Shown piece by piece: positions 45,360-54,449 of a stretch of 64,000 nucleotides of DNA (the stretch's first letter is position 1; each line of letters starts with the position of its first letter). The position numbers were made by a program, and so were the translations under genes. The notes beneath the pieces were generated by a model. That model was not told where the DNA came from, searched no databases, and was given only the letters and a program-made list of their open reading frames with translations. Location: assembly GCA_030427735.1 (NCBI GenBank), contig JAUIBP010000006.1:124001-188000 (forward strand), in the 5' to 3' direction. This stretch comes from Bacteroidia bacterium (GTDB lineage Bacteria > Bacteroidota > Bacteroidia > Flavobacteriales > Flavobacteriaceae).

Positions 45360-46451
45360 ATGAAATTAACGTATTATAAAAATCTTGATGGTATTAGAGC
45401 TATTGCAGCTTTAATGGTGATGTTTTTTCATTTCTTTATAGGAATTGAATCTAAAGGAGGTTTGTTAGGTTTTTTGACCAAAGTTTCAGTTTTTGGTCAA
45501 ACAGGAGTCACTTTGTTTTTTGTACTATCTGGGTTTTTGATAACAAGGATTTTAATAGCTACTAAGAATACAGAAGGATTTTTTAAAAATTTTTATTTAA
45601 GAAGGACACTAAGAATATTTCCGCTATATTATTTATTTCTGTTCATATCGTACTATATCGCACCAATTTTTTTTGGTACTAAAATACCAGAATTACATCA
45701 GCAGTTGTATTATTATACTTATTTGCAAAATTTTGCTTCGACCTTTAACTGGGATGCAATTGGACCTAGTCATTTTTGGTCTTTAGCTGTAGAGGAGCAT
45801 TTTTATTTATTTTGGCCATTTGTTGTCTATCTATTTTCAAATAAAAATCTGATCAAAATAATCTCTGGAATTATTATAGTAGCTTTAGTATTAAGGTGGT
45901 ATATGCTTTCTGAAGGGTATCAAGTTTTTTATTTTACCTTTACAAGGTTTGATTCCTTAGCGATTGGTGCATTATTAGCAATTATAGAAATTGAATGTGG
46001 CTTTAAGAAGAGAACAGCTAAAAAGTTTTCTGTTTTACTATTGAGCTTGATAGTTCCAACCATAATGATGTGGACTATTTTTACAGGCACCGGAGATATT
46101 TATATTCAAACATTTAAATTTTTATTGTTATCAGGAATCTATTTTTCTTTAATAGGCATGTTGTTGTGTTTAAAAGAAGAGCATTTTGTAAATAAAATTT
46201 TAAGGACTAAATTTTTCTTATTTACCGGGAAAATTAGTTATGGCCTGTATGTTTACCACCCTTTGGCATATAAATTTTGTGAACATTATTTTGAAATAGA
46301 AAACGTTTTCTTGAGATTTATTGTGGGGATTACTTGTTCATTTTTATTGTCAATTATTAGTTTTTATCTTTTTGAATCCTCCTTTTTAAAACTTAAGAAA
46401 TATTTTGACTATGATAAAAAACAATTAACTGCAAATGTTGCAAAAGTCTGA
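45360..46451 (+). CDS. Acyltransferase family 3 membrane protein
   Basis: 363 aa. The N-terminus has the family signature NLDGIRAIAALMVMFFHFFI (catalytic His in FFH), then VTLFFVLSGFLITRILI, NFYLRRTLRIFPLYYLFLFI and SHFWSLAVEEHFYLFWPFVV. About ten membrane helices extend to ISYGLYVYHPLAYKFCEHYF. It transfers an acyl group, usually acetyl, to sugars across the membrane. It is the third acylating enzyme of the locus. Confidence 0.93.
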   Translation: MKLTYYKNLDGIRAIAALMVMFFHFFIGIESKGGLLGFLTKVSVFGQTGVTLFFVLSGFLITRILIATKNTEGFFKNFYLRRTLRIFPLYYLFLFISYYIAPIFFGTKIPELHQQLYYYTYLQNFASTFNWDAIGPSHFWSLAVEEHFYLFWPFVVYLFSNKNLIKIISGIIIVALVLRWYMLSEGYQVFYFTFTRFDSLAIGALLAIIEIECGFKKRTAKKFSVLLLSLIVPTIMMWTIFTGTGDIYIQTFKFLLLSGIYFSLIGMLLCLKEEHFVNKILRTKFFLFTGKISYGLYVYHPLAYKFCEHYFEIENVFLRFIVGITCSFLLSIISFYLFESSFLKLKKYFDYDKKQLTANVAKV

Positions 46452-46497
46452 GGATAAGAATTAATGAAAATAGAAGAAGTTTAAGAACTAATATAGA

Positions 46498-47067
46498 GTG
46501 AAAACAGATTTATCTACTTATAATAATAGTTGGTATAAACCAGGCGGGAAACTAAAAGTTTTGCTTTGGTATTTCGTTAATGCGTTGTTTTTTATTAATC
46601 CGTTGAATCCTGTTTCAAAGTTAAAAGTGGTGTTGTTAAAGCTTTTTGGAGCGAAAATTGGGCAGGGCGTGGTGATTAAGCCAGGTGTTAATATTAAATA
46701 TCCGTGGTTATTATCCATAGACGATTATACTTGGATTGGCGAAAAGGTATGGATAGATAATTTGGCTCAAGTAACTATTGGAAAAAACGTTTGCCTTTCA
46801 CAAGAAGCGATGTTGCTTTGTGGCAATCATAATTATAAAAAATCGACTTTCGATCTCATTGTCGGTAAGATAACCATTGAAGACGGGGCTTGGATTGGCG
46901 CAAAATCGGTAGTTTGTCCAGGTGTACATGTTGAATCTCACGCTATTTTGACAGTGCAATCTGTCGCTACCAAAAACATGGAAGCTTATGGCATTTATCA
47001 AGGGAATCCAGCGATGTTGGTAAGGAAACGAGAAATTAGTCGTACGGATTTAAAAAATAGAAAATAG
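46498..47067 (+). CDS. WcaF-family acetyltransferase
   Basis: 189 aa from a GTG (46498). The N-terminus is hydrophobic-basic (SWYKPGGKLKVLLWYFVNAL; FINPLNPVSKLKVVLLKLFG), followed by hexapeptide repeats (KIGQGVVIKPGVNIKYPWLL; IGKNVCLSQEAMLLCGNHNY with the catalytic His; VGKITIEDGAWIGAKSVVCP). The family acetylates fucosyl or galactosyl residues in colanic acid-type polymers, which suits a locus that makes GDP-fucose. Confidence 0.9.
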   Translation: MKTDLSTYNNSWYKPGGKLKVLLWYFVNALFFINPLNPVSKLKVVLLKLFGAKIGQGVVIKPGVNIKYPWLLSIDDYTWIGEKVWIDNLAQVTIGKNVCLSQEAMLLCGNHNYKKSTFDLIVGKITIEDGAWIGAKSVVCPGVHVESHAILTVQSVATKNMEAYGIYQGNPAMLVRKREISRTDLKNRK

Positions 47068-47155
47068 AATAAAGCGAATAGACTGTTTAGATACGTGTTT
47101 TTTGAGTGCTTAAAATAGGTGAATCAGGTATTCAGAATTTAGAAGTGAAAAGAGT

Positions 47156-47908
47156 ATGAAAGTTTCAATTATAACAGCAACTTACAATAGTGAGAAAACC
47201 ATAGGCGATTGTTTGCAATCGGTTTTGTCGCAAGATTATCAAGATATTGAGTATATCATTATCGATGGTGCTTCTTCAGATGGCACTTTGCCAAAAGTGG
47301 AAGCTGCACAAACTCAAAATAAAAATATCATCTGTATTTCTGAACCGGATAAAGGTATTTATGATGCATTGAATAAAGGCATCCAAAAAGCTACAGGGGA
47401 TATTATTGGATTTTTACATTCCGACGATTATTTCAATTCAACCCAAACTATCAGTCATATTGTTGCTGCTTTTCAAAATTCTAATGTAGATGGCGTTTAT
47501 GGCGATTTGCATTACATATCGAGTGAATCTGATACGATTGTTAGAAATTGGAAGAGTAAACCGTTTTCTGAAAAACTCTTAAAGGAGGGGTGGATGCCGG
47601 CACATCCTACCTTGTTTTTAAAGCAAAATGTTTATAAAAAACACGGCCAGTTTAATTTGAAATTTAAAATTGCCGCAGATTACGATTTGATGCTACGTAT
47701 ATTTAAAGATAAGGATTTAACATTCTTATATTTACCTGAGGTTGTAACAAAAATGCGAGTTGGTGGCGCTAGTAACAGAAGCCTGAAGAATATTTGGTTA
47801 AAAACGCGAGAAGATTACATGGCTGTAAAAGGGAACAATATAGGTAGTCCAGCATTGGTAGTTTGCTCTAAGAACTTGTCTAAAATTCCACAATGGTTTA
47901 AGAAGTAA
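47156..47908 (+). CDS. Glycosyltransferase family 2 (WcaE-like)
   Basis: 250 aa. VSIITATYNSEKTIGDCLQS (3-22), IEYIIIDGASSDGTL (the nucleotide-binding IDGxSxDGT), EPDKGIYDALNKGIQKATGD and IGFLHSDDYF (metal DD). This spelling is typical of WcaE/GT2 enzymes of Bacteroidetes loci. PAHPTLFLKQNVYKKHGQFN follows, ending in KFKIAADYDLMLRIF. It is the last glycosyltransferase gene before the initiation and export genes. Confidence 0.92.
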   Translation: MKVSIITATYNSEKTIGDCLQSVLSQDYQDIEYIIIDGASSDGTLPKVEAAQTQNKNIICISEPDKGIYDALNKGIQKATGDIIGFLHSDDYFNSTQTISHIVAAFQNSNVDGVYGDLHYISSESDTIVRNWKSKPFSEKLLKEGWMPAHPTLFLKQNVYKKHGQFNLKFKIAADYDLMLRIFKDKDLTFLYLPEVVTKMRVGGASNRSLKNIWLKTREDYMAVKGNNIGSPALVVCSKNLSKIPQWFKK

Positions 47909-48032
47909 AGTGTTTTATTTTCTGTAAAATTCGTTTTGTTACGGTTAATTTTAAAATGAATTCGGTTACTATAAGTTGTAATAGCAATGTAATTTTAACA
48001 GTCTTAATATTGAACGAAAAAAAAGTGAAACC

Positions 48033-48062
48033 TTGTACATCGGGTTTTAAGTTGTACATTTG
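48033..48062 (+). promoter_or_regulatory. Promoter of the WecA-like gene
   Basis: TTG (48033-48035), a 19-base spacer, then TACATTTG (48055-48062), an exact TAnnTTTG match. Transcription should start near 48066, 14 bases before the ATG. TTGTACAT occurs twice in this stretch, 18 bases apart, so a regulator site is possible. Confidence 0.7.
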
Positions 48063-48079
48063 TATTTAAATCGCTATCG

Positions 48080-49228
48080 ATGAATTATATAAACCAGCTT
48101 ATCAGTCAGTTAGACGATACTACATTATTGTTGTTTCCATTTTTATTGGCTTTAATTACCGCGTTTTTAGCATTTCCAACCATTATTTTTATTGCCCATG
48201 CAAAACAGTTGGTAGACGTTCCCGATAAACGTAGTGTGCATTCTAAAACAGTGCCAACTTTAGGGGGAATAGGTATATTTTTTGCGGTGGCCATAGTTAT
48301 TACGTTAACGGGAGCTTTCTTAAATGCAAAATTATTAATGCCTATTGTAGGTGCCCTAATTATTTTATTCTTTTTAGGTGTGAAGGATGATATTTTGATT
48401 CTATCTCCAAAGAAAAAAATGATGGGACAAATTATAGCTTCATTACTTGTTATACTAGTTACCGATGTCAGAATTACTACGTTTTCTGGAATTTTGGGCA
48501 TTCATCATTTACCGTATATTGTGTCTATCGCTTTTACTTTGTTTGTTTTTATATTAATTATTAATGCTTACAATTTAATAGACGGCTTAGATGGGTTAGC
48601 TGGTTCTGTAGGACTTTTAGCCTCTTTGTTTTTTGGATTTTTATTTTATAAAATGCAGGACATGTCTTTAACGGTAGTGTCGTTGGCTTTAGTAGGGGCT
48701 TTAATTGCATTTTTGTATTTCAATTTTTCAAAAGTTAGAAAAATATTTATGGGGGATACAGGTTCTATGGTTGTTGGGTTTTTATTGGCATTTCAAGCAA
48801 TTGCTTTTATTAATTTAAATCAGCTTAATCCTATAGCTCAGTTTCATTTAAATGCTCCAATTATAGTACTTGCTATTTTGTTTTTTCCATTGTTGGATAC
48901 TTTACGAATCTTTTATGTGCGGGTTGTCATTTATAAAAAGCACCCGTTTAGTCCAGATAAGAACCATATCCACCATCAAATGCTTCAGCTGGGGTTAAGG
49001 CACTGGCAGGTGACTTTAGTGATCTCCATAGCATCAACTTCGGTGTTAATCTTCGCATTAATGTCTCAATATTTAACTGTCAATTGGCAGTTGTTAGTTG
49101 TAGTTATTACTGGATTAATTATGTTTTCGCTACCATTTTTCATCAATTATAGTGTTTTTAACAAGCGTTTTAAATTAAATAAACTGTTAAGAAAACTCAA
49201 TTTGGTGAGTTACTCTAAAGTAAAATAA
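48080..49228 (+). CDS. WecA/TagO-like undecaprenyl-phosphate sugar-1-phosphate transferase
   Basis: 382 aa, about eleven membrane helices. PDKRSVHSKTVPTLGGIGIF (about 48-67) is the MraY/WecA family opening. NAYNLIDGLDGLAGSVGLLA carries the conserved Asp pair, FMGDTGSMVVGFLLAFQAIA the next one, and PFSPDKNHIHHQMLQLGLRH the HIHH loop. It starts repeat synthesis by moving GlcNAc- or GalNAc-1-P to undecaprenyl phosphate. A PNPT-type initiator, not a WcaJ-type one, starts this polymer. It has its own promoter. Confidence 0.9.
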   Translation: MNYINQLISQLDDTTLLLFPFLLALITAFLAFPTIIFIAHAKQLVDVPDKRSVHSKTVPTLGGIGIFFAVAIVITLTGAFLNAKLLMPIVGALIILFFLGVKDDILILSPKKKMMGQIIASLLVILVTDVRITTFSGILGIHHLPYIVSIAFTLFVFILIINAYNLIDGLDGLAGSVGLLASLFFGFLFYKMQDMSLTVVSLALVGALIAFLYFNFSKVRKIFMGDTGSMVVGFLLAFQAIAFINLNQLNPIAQFHLNAPIIVLAILFFPLLDTLRIFYVRVVIYKKHPFSPDKNHIHHQMLQLGLRHWQVTLVISIASTSVLIFALMSQYLTVNWQLLVVVITGLIMFSLPFFINYSVFNKRFKLNKLLRKLNLVSYSKVK

Positions 49229-49252
49229 AACGATTCAATTCCATCTTAAACA

Positions 49253-49283
49253 TTTGTTTATATAGGCAATCCCTCTATATTTG
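49253..49283 (+). promoter_or_regulatory. Promoter directly upstream of wza
   Basis: TTTG (49253-49256), a 19-base spacer and TATATTTG (49276-49283) match the Bacteroidetes consensus. Transcription is predicted to start around 49287, the first base of the wza ATG, which would make the mRNA leaderless. Confidence 0.65.
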
Positions 49284-49286
49284 TAA

Positions 49287-50075
49287 ATGAACCCAAAATT
49301 AATTTCTGTGAGATTACCATCCCTTCTAAAATTGTTATGTGCTTTTGTTTTTATAACATCTTGTGCAACTAAAAAAGAAATATTATACTTTCAAGATAGC
49401 GGGAATATTCCAGAAGAAGTTGTAAGGCAAATGACTCAAATTCAGGTTAACGACATCTTGAATATTACCGTTAAAACTATAGATCCAGAAGCTGCGGCAC
49501 CATATAATAGAACAGATGCTGCTAGTGGTGGTAACAGTAATAATACCACTATGTTAAAATTACAAGGCTATCTGGTAAGACCTGATGGGACTATTACTTT
49601 TCCGATCCTTGGAGATTTTTCAGTCCTCAATATGACCACGAAAGAGGCTCAAGAATATATCATAAAGCTTTTAGTAGACGGAGGGCATTTAAAAAAACCG
49701 ACTGTAATTGTTAGAATTGTTAATGCTAAATTTACTGTTTTAGGAGAGGTAAAAAAGCCAGGTACTTATGAGTATGATGAGGAAACTTTAACGTTACCCC
49801 AAGCTTTAGGATTAGCGGGGGATTTAAGTATAAATGGTGTTAGAGAAGACATTAGAATTATTCGAGAAGTTGATGGTGTTCGTACAGTTGCACAAGTAGA
49901 TATGACAAAGACGGATTGGTTTACTAGCCCTTATTATAACATAAAACAGAATGATGTTATAGTTGTTAATCAAAATGGTCCAGCAGTTAAGAGAGCGGGG
50001 TATATACCAAGTATAGGTGGTTTAATGGGAGCTGTGTCGTTTATTATTACTTTAATTCTTTTAATTCAAAGTTAA
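49287..50075 (+). CDS. wza: Polysaccharide export outer membrane lipoprotein (Wza)
   Basis: 262 aa. The signal ends in a lipobox (CAFVFITSC, Cys27), so the protein is lipidated and reaches the outer membrane. The PES domain follows (QVNDILNITVKTIDPEAAAP; LKLQGYLVRPDGTITFPILG, the YLVxxDGxI motif) and an SLBB domain (KFTVLGEVKKPGTYEYDEET). It ends in a membrane segment (GGLMGAVSFIITLILLIQS), as in other Bacteroidetes homologues. It forms the outer-membrane channel for the polymer and works with Wzc, whose gene starts 3 bases later. Confidence 0.92.
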   Translation: MNPKLISVRLPSLLKLLCAFVFITSCATKKEILYFQDSGNIPEEVVRQMTQIQVNDILNITVKTIDPEAAAPYNRTDAASGGNSNNTTMLKLQGYLVRPDGTITFPILGDFSVLNMTTKEAQEYIIKLLVDGGHLKKPTVIVRIVNAKFTVLGEVKKPGTYEYDEETLTLPQALGLAGDLSINGVREDIRIIREVDGVRTVAQVDMTKTDWFTSPYYNIKQNDVIVVNQNGPAVKRAGYIPSIGGLMGAVSFIITLILLIQS

Positions 50076-50078
50076 TTT

Positions 50079-52472
50079 ATGAGTGAGATGCATGTGCCTT
50101 TAGATCAGGATACAGAGGATAATGGTATCAATATTAAAGATGAAATTTTAAGATATTTAAAGTTTTGGAAATGGTTTGTTTTGGCAGCTATAATTGGGGT
50201 ATTAGTTGCTTTTCTTTATTTGAGATTTACCCCTGAAACTTATAAGTCTTTTTCTAAAATTAAAATTTTAGATGAATCGTCAGACCTTGAGTTGTCTACA
50301 GGTAAAAGCGGTGGGTTGTTTTCAGAAACTAAGAATCTGGATAATGAAATTCAAGTTATCAGATCTAAACGACTATTAAGTAAAGTCGTAGATAGTCTAG
50401 ACCTTCATATTCGTTATTATTTTGAAGGCAAATTTAAGCAACAAGAAGCTTGGAATCCTCCTTTTAAATTTGTTAGTGTTTTACCTAAAGAGAGTGTTAA
50501 ATGGGGCACGTACTATGTTGAGGTTCTTCAAGATGGCTTTAAAATTAGAAGGGGTGATGCTATAGAAACCGAATTTATTACTAAAGGATATAATGTTAAT
50601 AATCCGCAAAAAGATTTTCCTTTTATCATTACTTCTTCACCAAGTATAAAAAGATATGTTAACTTTTTCTTTAGAGTAGATGTACAGCCTATTAGTGCCG
50701 CAGCGGCTAGTTTGTCAAATCAAATTGGAATTACACGTGTAGGAGCTACAGATATTTTACAACTTAATTTAGTAGGAGAAAGTAGGGAGCGATCTGAGGC
50801 TGTACTTAACAAAGTTATGGAGCAGTTTAATTTGGATGGTGTAGAAGATAGACAGCTTGTATTCCAAAGAACTATAGATTTTGTTGATGAACGTTTTGTG
50901 TTTTTGGCAGAGGAATTAGACTCCATAGAAGTAGATAAAAAAGAGTTCCAACAGAATAATAATATGGTATCTTTTGGAGCAGATGTAGGCTATAGCATGA
51001 CAAAAAAAGCTAGTACAGAAAGTGCCGTGTTTGATATTGAAAATCAAATAGCCTTATCAAAATTATTAATTAATACTTTAGCGGAAGATAATTTAGGTAC
51101 CTTATTACCGCAAAGTATAGGGCTAGATAATGCCAGTGCTAATGGGTTAATTGATAGTTATAATACAGTTGTATTGGAGCGAGAGGCACTTATAACAAGT
51201 GCAGGAGATAATAACCCTAAAGTAATAGCATTAAATGAACATCTAGAAGAGTTGAGAAGTAATTTAAATAAATCACTATCTACTTATCAACGCCAATTAG
51301 ATGTGTCGTTAAGCCGTTTAAAGCAGGAGGAAAGCAATGCGGTAGGGTTGTTTAAAAGTATGCCCCAAAAAGAGAAGATTTTACGATCTATTGAAAGACA
51401 GCAAAATTTAAAAGAGAATTTATATTTATTACTATTACAGAAGCGAGAGGAGGCTGCCATTAATTTAGCGATAACAGCACCTAGTATTAAGATTGTAGAA
51501 TATGCAGCAAGTTCAGGAAGACCTGTAAGTCCAGATCGTAATGGTATCTATATTAAGTCGCTTTTAGGTGCATTGATTATACCTTTCGGGGTCATTTTCT
51601 TATTGTTTAAATTGGACACAAAGATTCATGATAAATCAGATGTTACAAAAGCAACAAAAAGTATTCCTATTGCTGGAGAAATACCTAAATTGATTGGTGA
51701 ACAAGATAAATTGTTTACAAATCCTCATGATAGGACTATGTTGGCCGAATCTTTTAGAATTTTAAGTACTAATTTAAATTATGTTTTACCAGCTAAAAAT
51801 CAAAACGATAAAGCACAAGTTATTTATGTAACATCTTCTATAAAAGGAGAGGGTAAGACTTTTGTTTCCGTTAATTTGGCCTTAGCTTATTCCAGTATCA
51901 GTAAGCGTGTACTATTAATAGGCGCTGACTTGAGAAACCCAAAAATAAAAGTTACTGGACAACAAAAACATGTTAAAGGATTGTCTGATGTTTTGTATAA
52001 TAACCTAGATTGGAGGACTGTATTACAAGATAGTGAATACAACAAACAATATTTAGATGTATTAATAGCAGGGACTATCCCTCCTAATCCAGCCGAATTA
52101 TTGTCTAATGGTAAATTAAAAGCTATTATTGAAGATGCTAAGGATGAATATGATTATATCATCATTGATACAGCTCCTGTTGTACCTGTTACAGACACAT
52201 TATTAATATCTCAGTATGCAGATGCGACTATCTATGTGGTTCGTGCTGGTTATACAGAGAAGAAACTCTTAGGATTTTCAAAAGAAATTTATAGCCATAA
52301 AAAATTAAACAACATGGTTTATGTTGTAAATGATATTAGTGAAGCTAAATCGTCTAGAGGTTATGGCTATAATTACGGGTACGGATATGGTTATAATAAT
52401 GATTCAACGATTAAAAAGTATACTTGGACATGGTTTAAGGAAGGTATTAAAAATAAGCTTAGAAATTTATAA
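50079..52472 (+). CDS. wzc: Wzc-type tyrosine autokinase and chain-length regulator
   Basis: 797 aa. A Wzz domain comes first, with membrane helix one at about 30-50 (WFVLAAIIGVLVAFLYLRF). A long periplasmic coiled coil (about 250-490) and helix two (SLLGALIIPFGVIFLLF, about 490-507) follow. The BY-kinase domain has Walker A SSIKGEGKTFVSVNLAL, Walker A' LLIGADLRNPK and Walker B YDYIIIDTAPV. The tail is a Tyr cluster (RGYGYNYGYGYGYNNDS) that is the expected autophosphorylation site. Cycles of phosphorylation drive polymerisation and export through Wza. Next downstream is a good terminator (52502-52534), marking the end of the locus. Confidence 0.95.
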   Translation: MSEMHVPLDQDTEDNGINIKDEILRYLKFWKWFVLAAIIGVLVAFLYLRFTPETYKSFSKIKILDESSDLELSTGKSGGLFSETKNLDNEIQVIRSKRLLSKVVDSLDLHIRYYFEGKFKQQEAWNPPFKFVSVLPKESVKWGTYYVEVLQDGFKIRRGDAIETEFITKGYNVNNPQKDFPFIITSSPSIKRYVNFFFRVDVQPISAAAASLSNQIGITRVGATDILQLNLVGESRERSEAVLNKVMEQFNLDGVEDRQLVFQRTIDFVDERFVFLAEELDSIEVDKKEFQQNNNMVSFGADVGYSMTKKASTESAVFDIENQIALSKLLINTLAEDNLGTLLPQSIGLDNASANGLIDSYNTVVLEREALITSAGDNNPKVIALNEHLEELRSNLNKSLSTYQRQLDVSLSRLKQEESNAVGLFKSMPQKEKILRSIERQQNLKENLYLLLLQKREEAAINLAITAPSIKIVEYAASSGRPVSPDRNGIYIKSLLGALIIPFGVIFLLFKLDTKIHDKSDVTKATKSIPIAGEIPKLIGEQDKLFTNPHDRTMLAESFRILSTNLNYVLPAKNQNDKAQVIYVTSSIKGEGKTFVSVNLALAYSSISKRVLLIGADLRNPKIKVTGQQKHVKGLSDVLYNNLDWRTVLQDSEYNKQYLDVLIAGTIPPNPAELLSNGKLKAIIEDAKDEYDYIIIDTAPVVPVTDTLLISQYADATIYVVRAGYTEKKLLGFSKEIYSHKKLNNMVYVVNDISEAKSSRGYGYNYGYGYGYNNDSTIKKYTWTWFKEGIKNKLRNL

Positions 52473-52501
52473 TTATATTAAGGAATTATATGAAAAATAT
52501 G

Positions 52502-52534
52502 AAAGGTTAAGACTTAAAGTTTTAACCTTTTTTT
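52502..52534 (+). terminator. Terminator after wzc
   Basis: AAAGGTTAA (52502-52510) pairs with TTAACCTTT (52522-52530), and the T-run continues to 52534. It lies 30 bases after the wzc stop. Confidence 0.8.
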
Positions 52535-52850
52535 ATAGGTTTCAAATTAGCTTATGAAGCTCTGAAATTTCTTAGTTAAAATGAAAATTTAAAATAGGTT
52601 TTAAGTATTATAGAGTTTTAATCCCAGATTTAAACTATTCTTAGTTTAGAATGATAGTAACTTCCTTCAGTCCTTCATATTACACAATGATGGGTTTCCA
52701 GTTTATAATGGTTTAGTCCGGTCTTTTTTATTCTCTAAGGTTTGTTACAAGGTTTTTATATATTAATAATAATTTACTCTAATGGATGATGGGTATGTTA
52801 TCAAAATAACTTTACTCATCTGTTAGAATATTTTTATTAGTGAAATTATG

Positions 52851-52898
52851 AAAAAAAGAGCGGCCATCAATGTATTATAAATTACATTGATAGCCGCT
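52851..52898 (-). terminator. Strong terminator of the outer membrane protein gene
   Basis: AGCGGCCATCAATGTA (52859-52874) pairs with TACATTGATAGCCGCT (52883-52898) with one C/A mismatch, and A7 at 52851-52857 gives a T-run on the minus strand. It lies 26 bases after the stop at 52924. Confidence 0.85.
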
Positions 52899-52923
52899 TA
52901 TCTATGTTTGGCAGCACGTAAAT

Positions 52924-53487
52924 TTAGAATCTATATAAGAATTCTAAACTGTGTATAAAGTTGTTGTTAGCGTAAATGTGGTCGTTCGCATCAAATGCAA
53001 ACTTCGATAAACTTTGAATTCTAGCTCCAAATTCAGGGGTGAACCAAAATCGCATTCCTATGTTGAAGTTTATGGAACCATTGGTTTCAGGGCCTACATC
53101 AAAAACTCCTAAGCCAAGTCCAGAATATAGGTTGATATTTTCATTGTCCCAAATGTAGTGGCCAAAATAAAATTTTCCATTAACATCGAAGGACATGTAA
53201 GTTTCATCGCCTTCAATCCAGCCCACACCTTTTTCATACGCTCTTTCTATGCCATTAAAACTTAACATAGGGTTTATTGCCCAATTGTCATCAAACTTAT
53301 ATTCAACACCAACAGTGATTGGGTTTTTAAAATTCCAACGTTCAGAACCTTTAATAGGGTCTCTAAACGCACTGTTGTCTAAAATATTTATACCTACACT
53401 AGCAACCCACTCATCGTAACCACGATATTGACTATAAGCGGCGGTACTGCATATTAAGAATAATAGTATAGCTGTAATCTTTTTCAT
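52924..53487 (-). CDS. Outer membrane beta-barrel protein
   Basis: 187 aa. The signal peptide is MKKITAILLFLICSTAAYSQ. The rest is alternating beta strands with terminal aromatics (WNFKNPITVGVEYKFDDNWA; INPMLSFNGIERAYEKGVGW; NGKFYFGHYIWDNENINLYS; ending FLYRF), the pattern of small eight-strand porin-like barrels. The protein has no OmpA peptidoglycan domain. Function is unknown; it may be structural or a stress-linked barrel. It stands alone with its own terminator. Confidence 0.82.
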   Translation of the reverse strand: MKKITAILLFLICSTAAYSQYRGYDEWVASVGINILDNSAFRDPIKGSERWNFKNPITVGVEYKFDDNWAINPMLSFNGIERAYEKGVGWIEGDETYMSFDVNGKFYFGHYIWDNENINLYSGLGLGVFDVGPETNGSINFNIGMRFWFTPEFGARIQSLSKFAFDANDHIYANNNFIHSLEFLYRF

Positions 53488-53648
53488 ATTAAAATTTTTA
53501 ATAAAATTAAGGTTTAATTTGTTATTAGAGAAGTGTAATTTTATTTTTTTCTATATAGAATTATTTTGGGGTTAATTTTTTTGCTAAAGTATAAGCTAAC
53601 ATAATCAATTTTAATTACTTATTGAAATAATAGTGGTTTAAATGTAAA

Positions 53649-54311
53649 TTAATTGTTGATTATTTTTTTGATATTTGAAATAGTATTTAATTGATCTGCA
53701 GCTTTAAAAACAAAGCTTCCTGCAACCAAAACATCAGCGCCAGCATCTACTAATTGTTTTGCATTTTTGTCGGTAACACCACCGTCTATTTCTATAATTG
53801 TAGCAGCATTTTTTTGTTGTATTAATGCTTTTAGGGTTTTAATTTTATTGTAGGTGCTTTCTATAAAACTTTGTCCGCCAAAGCCTGGATTTACACTCAT
53901 TATTAATACTAAATCTATATCGTTTATTACATCTTCCAACACATTTATATTAGTGTGCGGATTTAAAGCAACACCAGCCTTCATGCCTTCAGCTTTAATG
54001 GCTTGTAAGGTTCTGTGTAAATGTGTGCATGCTTCGTAATGCACTGTAAGTACATCGCTACCTAAATCTGCGAAAGTTTTAATGTAGCGATCGGGATCTA
54101 CAATCATTAAATGTACATCTAAGGTTTTTTTTGCATGTTTAGAAATGGCTTCTAAAACAGGCATTCCGTAGGATATATTAGGAACAAAAACACCGTCCAT
54201 GATATCAATGTGAAACCAATCTGCTTCACTATTATTAACCATTTCGATATCGCGTTGTAAGTTGCCGAAATCTGCCGCCAATAATGATGGCGCAATTAAT
54301 TTAGAATTCAT
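53649..54311 (-). CDS. rpe: Ribulose-phosphate 3-epimerase
   Basis: 220 aa, full length. TIM-barrel motifs: APSLLAADFGNLQRDIEMV, WFHIDIMDGVFVPNISYG, LDVHLMIVDPDRYI, VNPGFGGQSFIEST, and the phosphate loop EIDGGVTDKNAKQLVDAGAD. It interconverts ribulose 5-phosphate and xylulose 5-phosphate in the pentose phosphate pathway. The rpoD terminator lies just upstream, so it probably has its own promoter. Confidence 0.96.
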   Translation of the reverse strand: MNSKLIAPSLLAADFGNLQRDIEMVNNSEADWFHIDIMDGVFVPNISYGMPVLEAISKHAKKTLDVHLMIVDPDRYIKTFADLGSDVLTVHYEACTHLHRTLQAIKAEGMKAGVALNPHTNINVLEDVINDIDLVLIMSVNPGFGGQSFIESTYNKIKTLKALIQQKNAATIIEIDGGVTDKNAKQLVDAGADVLVAGSFVFKAADQLNTISNIKKIINN

Positions 54312-54351
54312 TGTATTGACTTAAATTTTTGCAAAAATAGTATAAAAAAAT

Positions 54352-54378
54352 GAACCCTCGGTAATCAGCCGAGGGTTC
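54352..54378 (-). terminator. Terminator of rpoD
   Basis: GAACCCTCGG (54352-54361) pairs perfectly with CCGAGGGTTC (54369-54378) around a 7-base loop. The minus strand continues with A then T7, so it ends the rpoD transcript about 70 bases after its stop. Confidence 0.88.
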
Positions 54379-54449
54379 TTTCATCAATCAAAAAACGAAC
54401 AGTTATTGTATGCTCTTTCGAGCTTAAACTGTTGTTACTGTAATTAGGT

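Larger units (their letters stand above)
52473..52923. other. Intergenic region with two terminators
   Basis: 451 bases with no supported gene. It holds the plus-strand terminator of the exopolysaccharide locus (52502-52534) and the minus-strand terminator of the outer membrane protein gene (52851-52898). Between them is AT-rich sequence with no recognisable feature. Confidence 0.75.
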
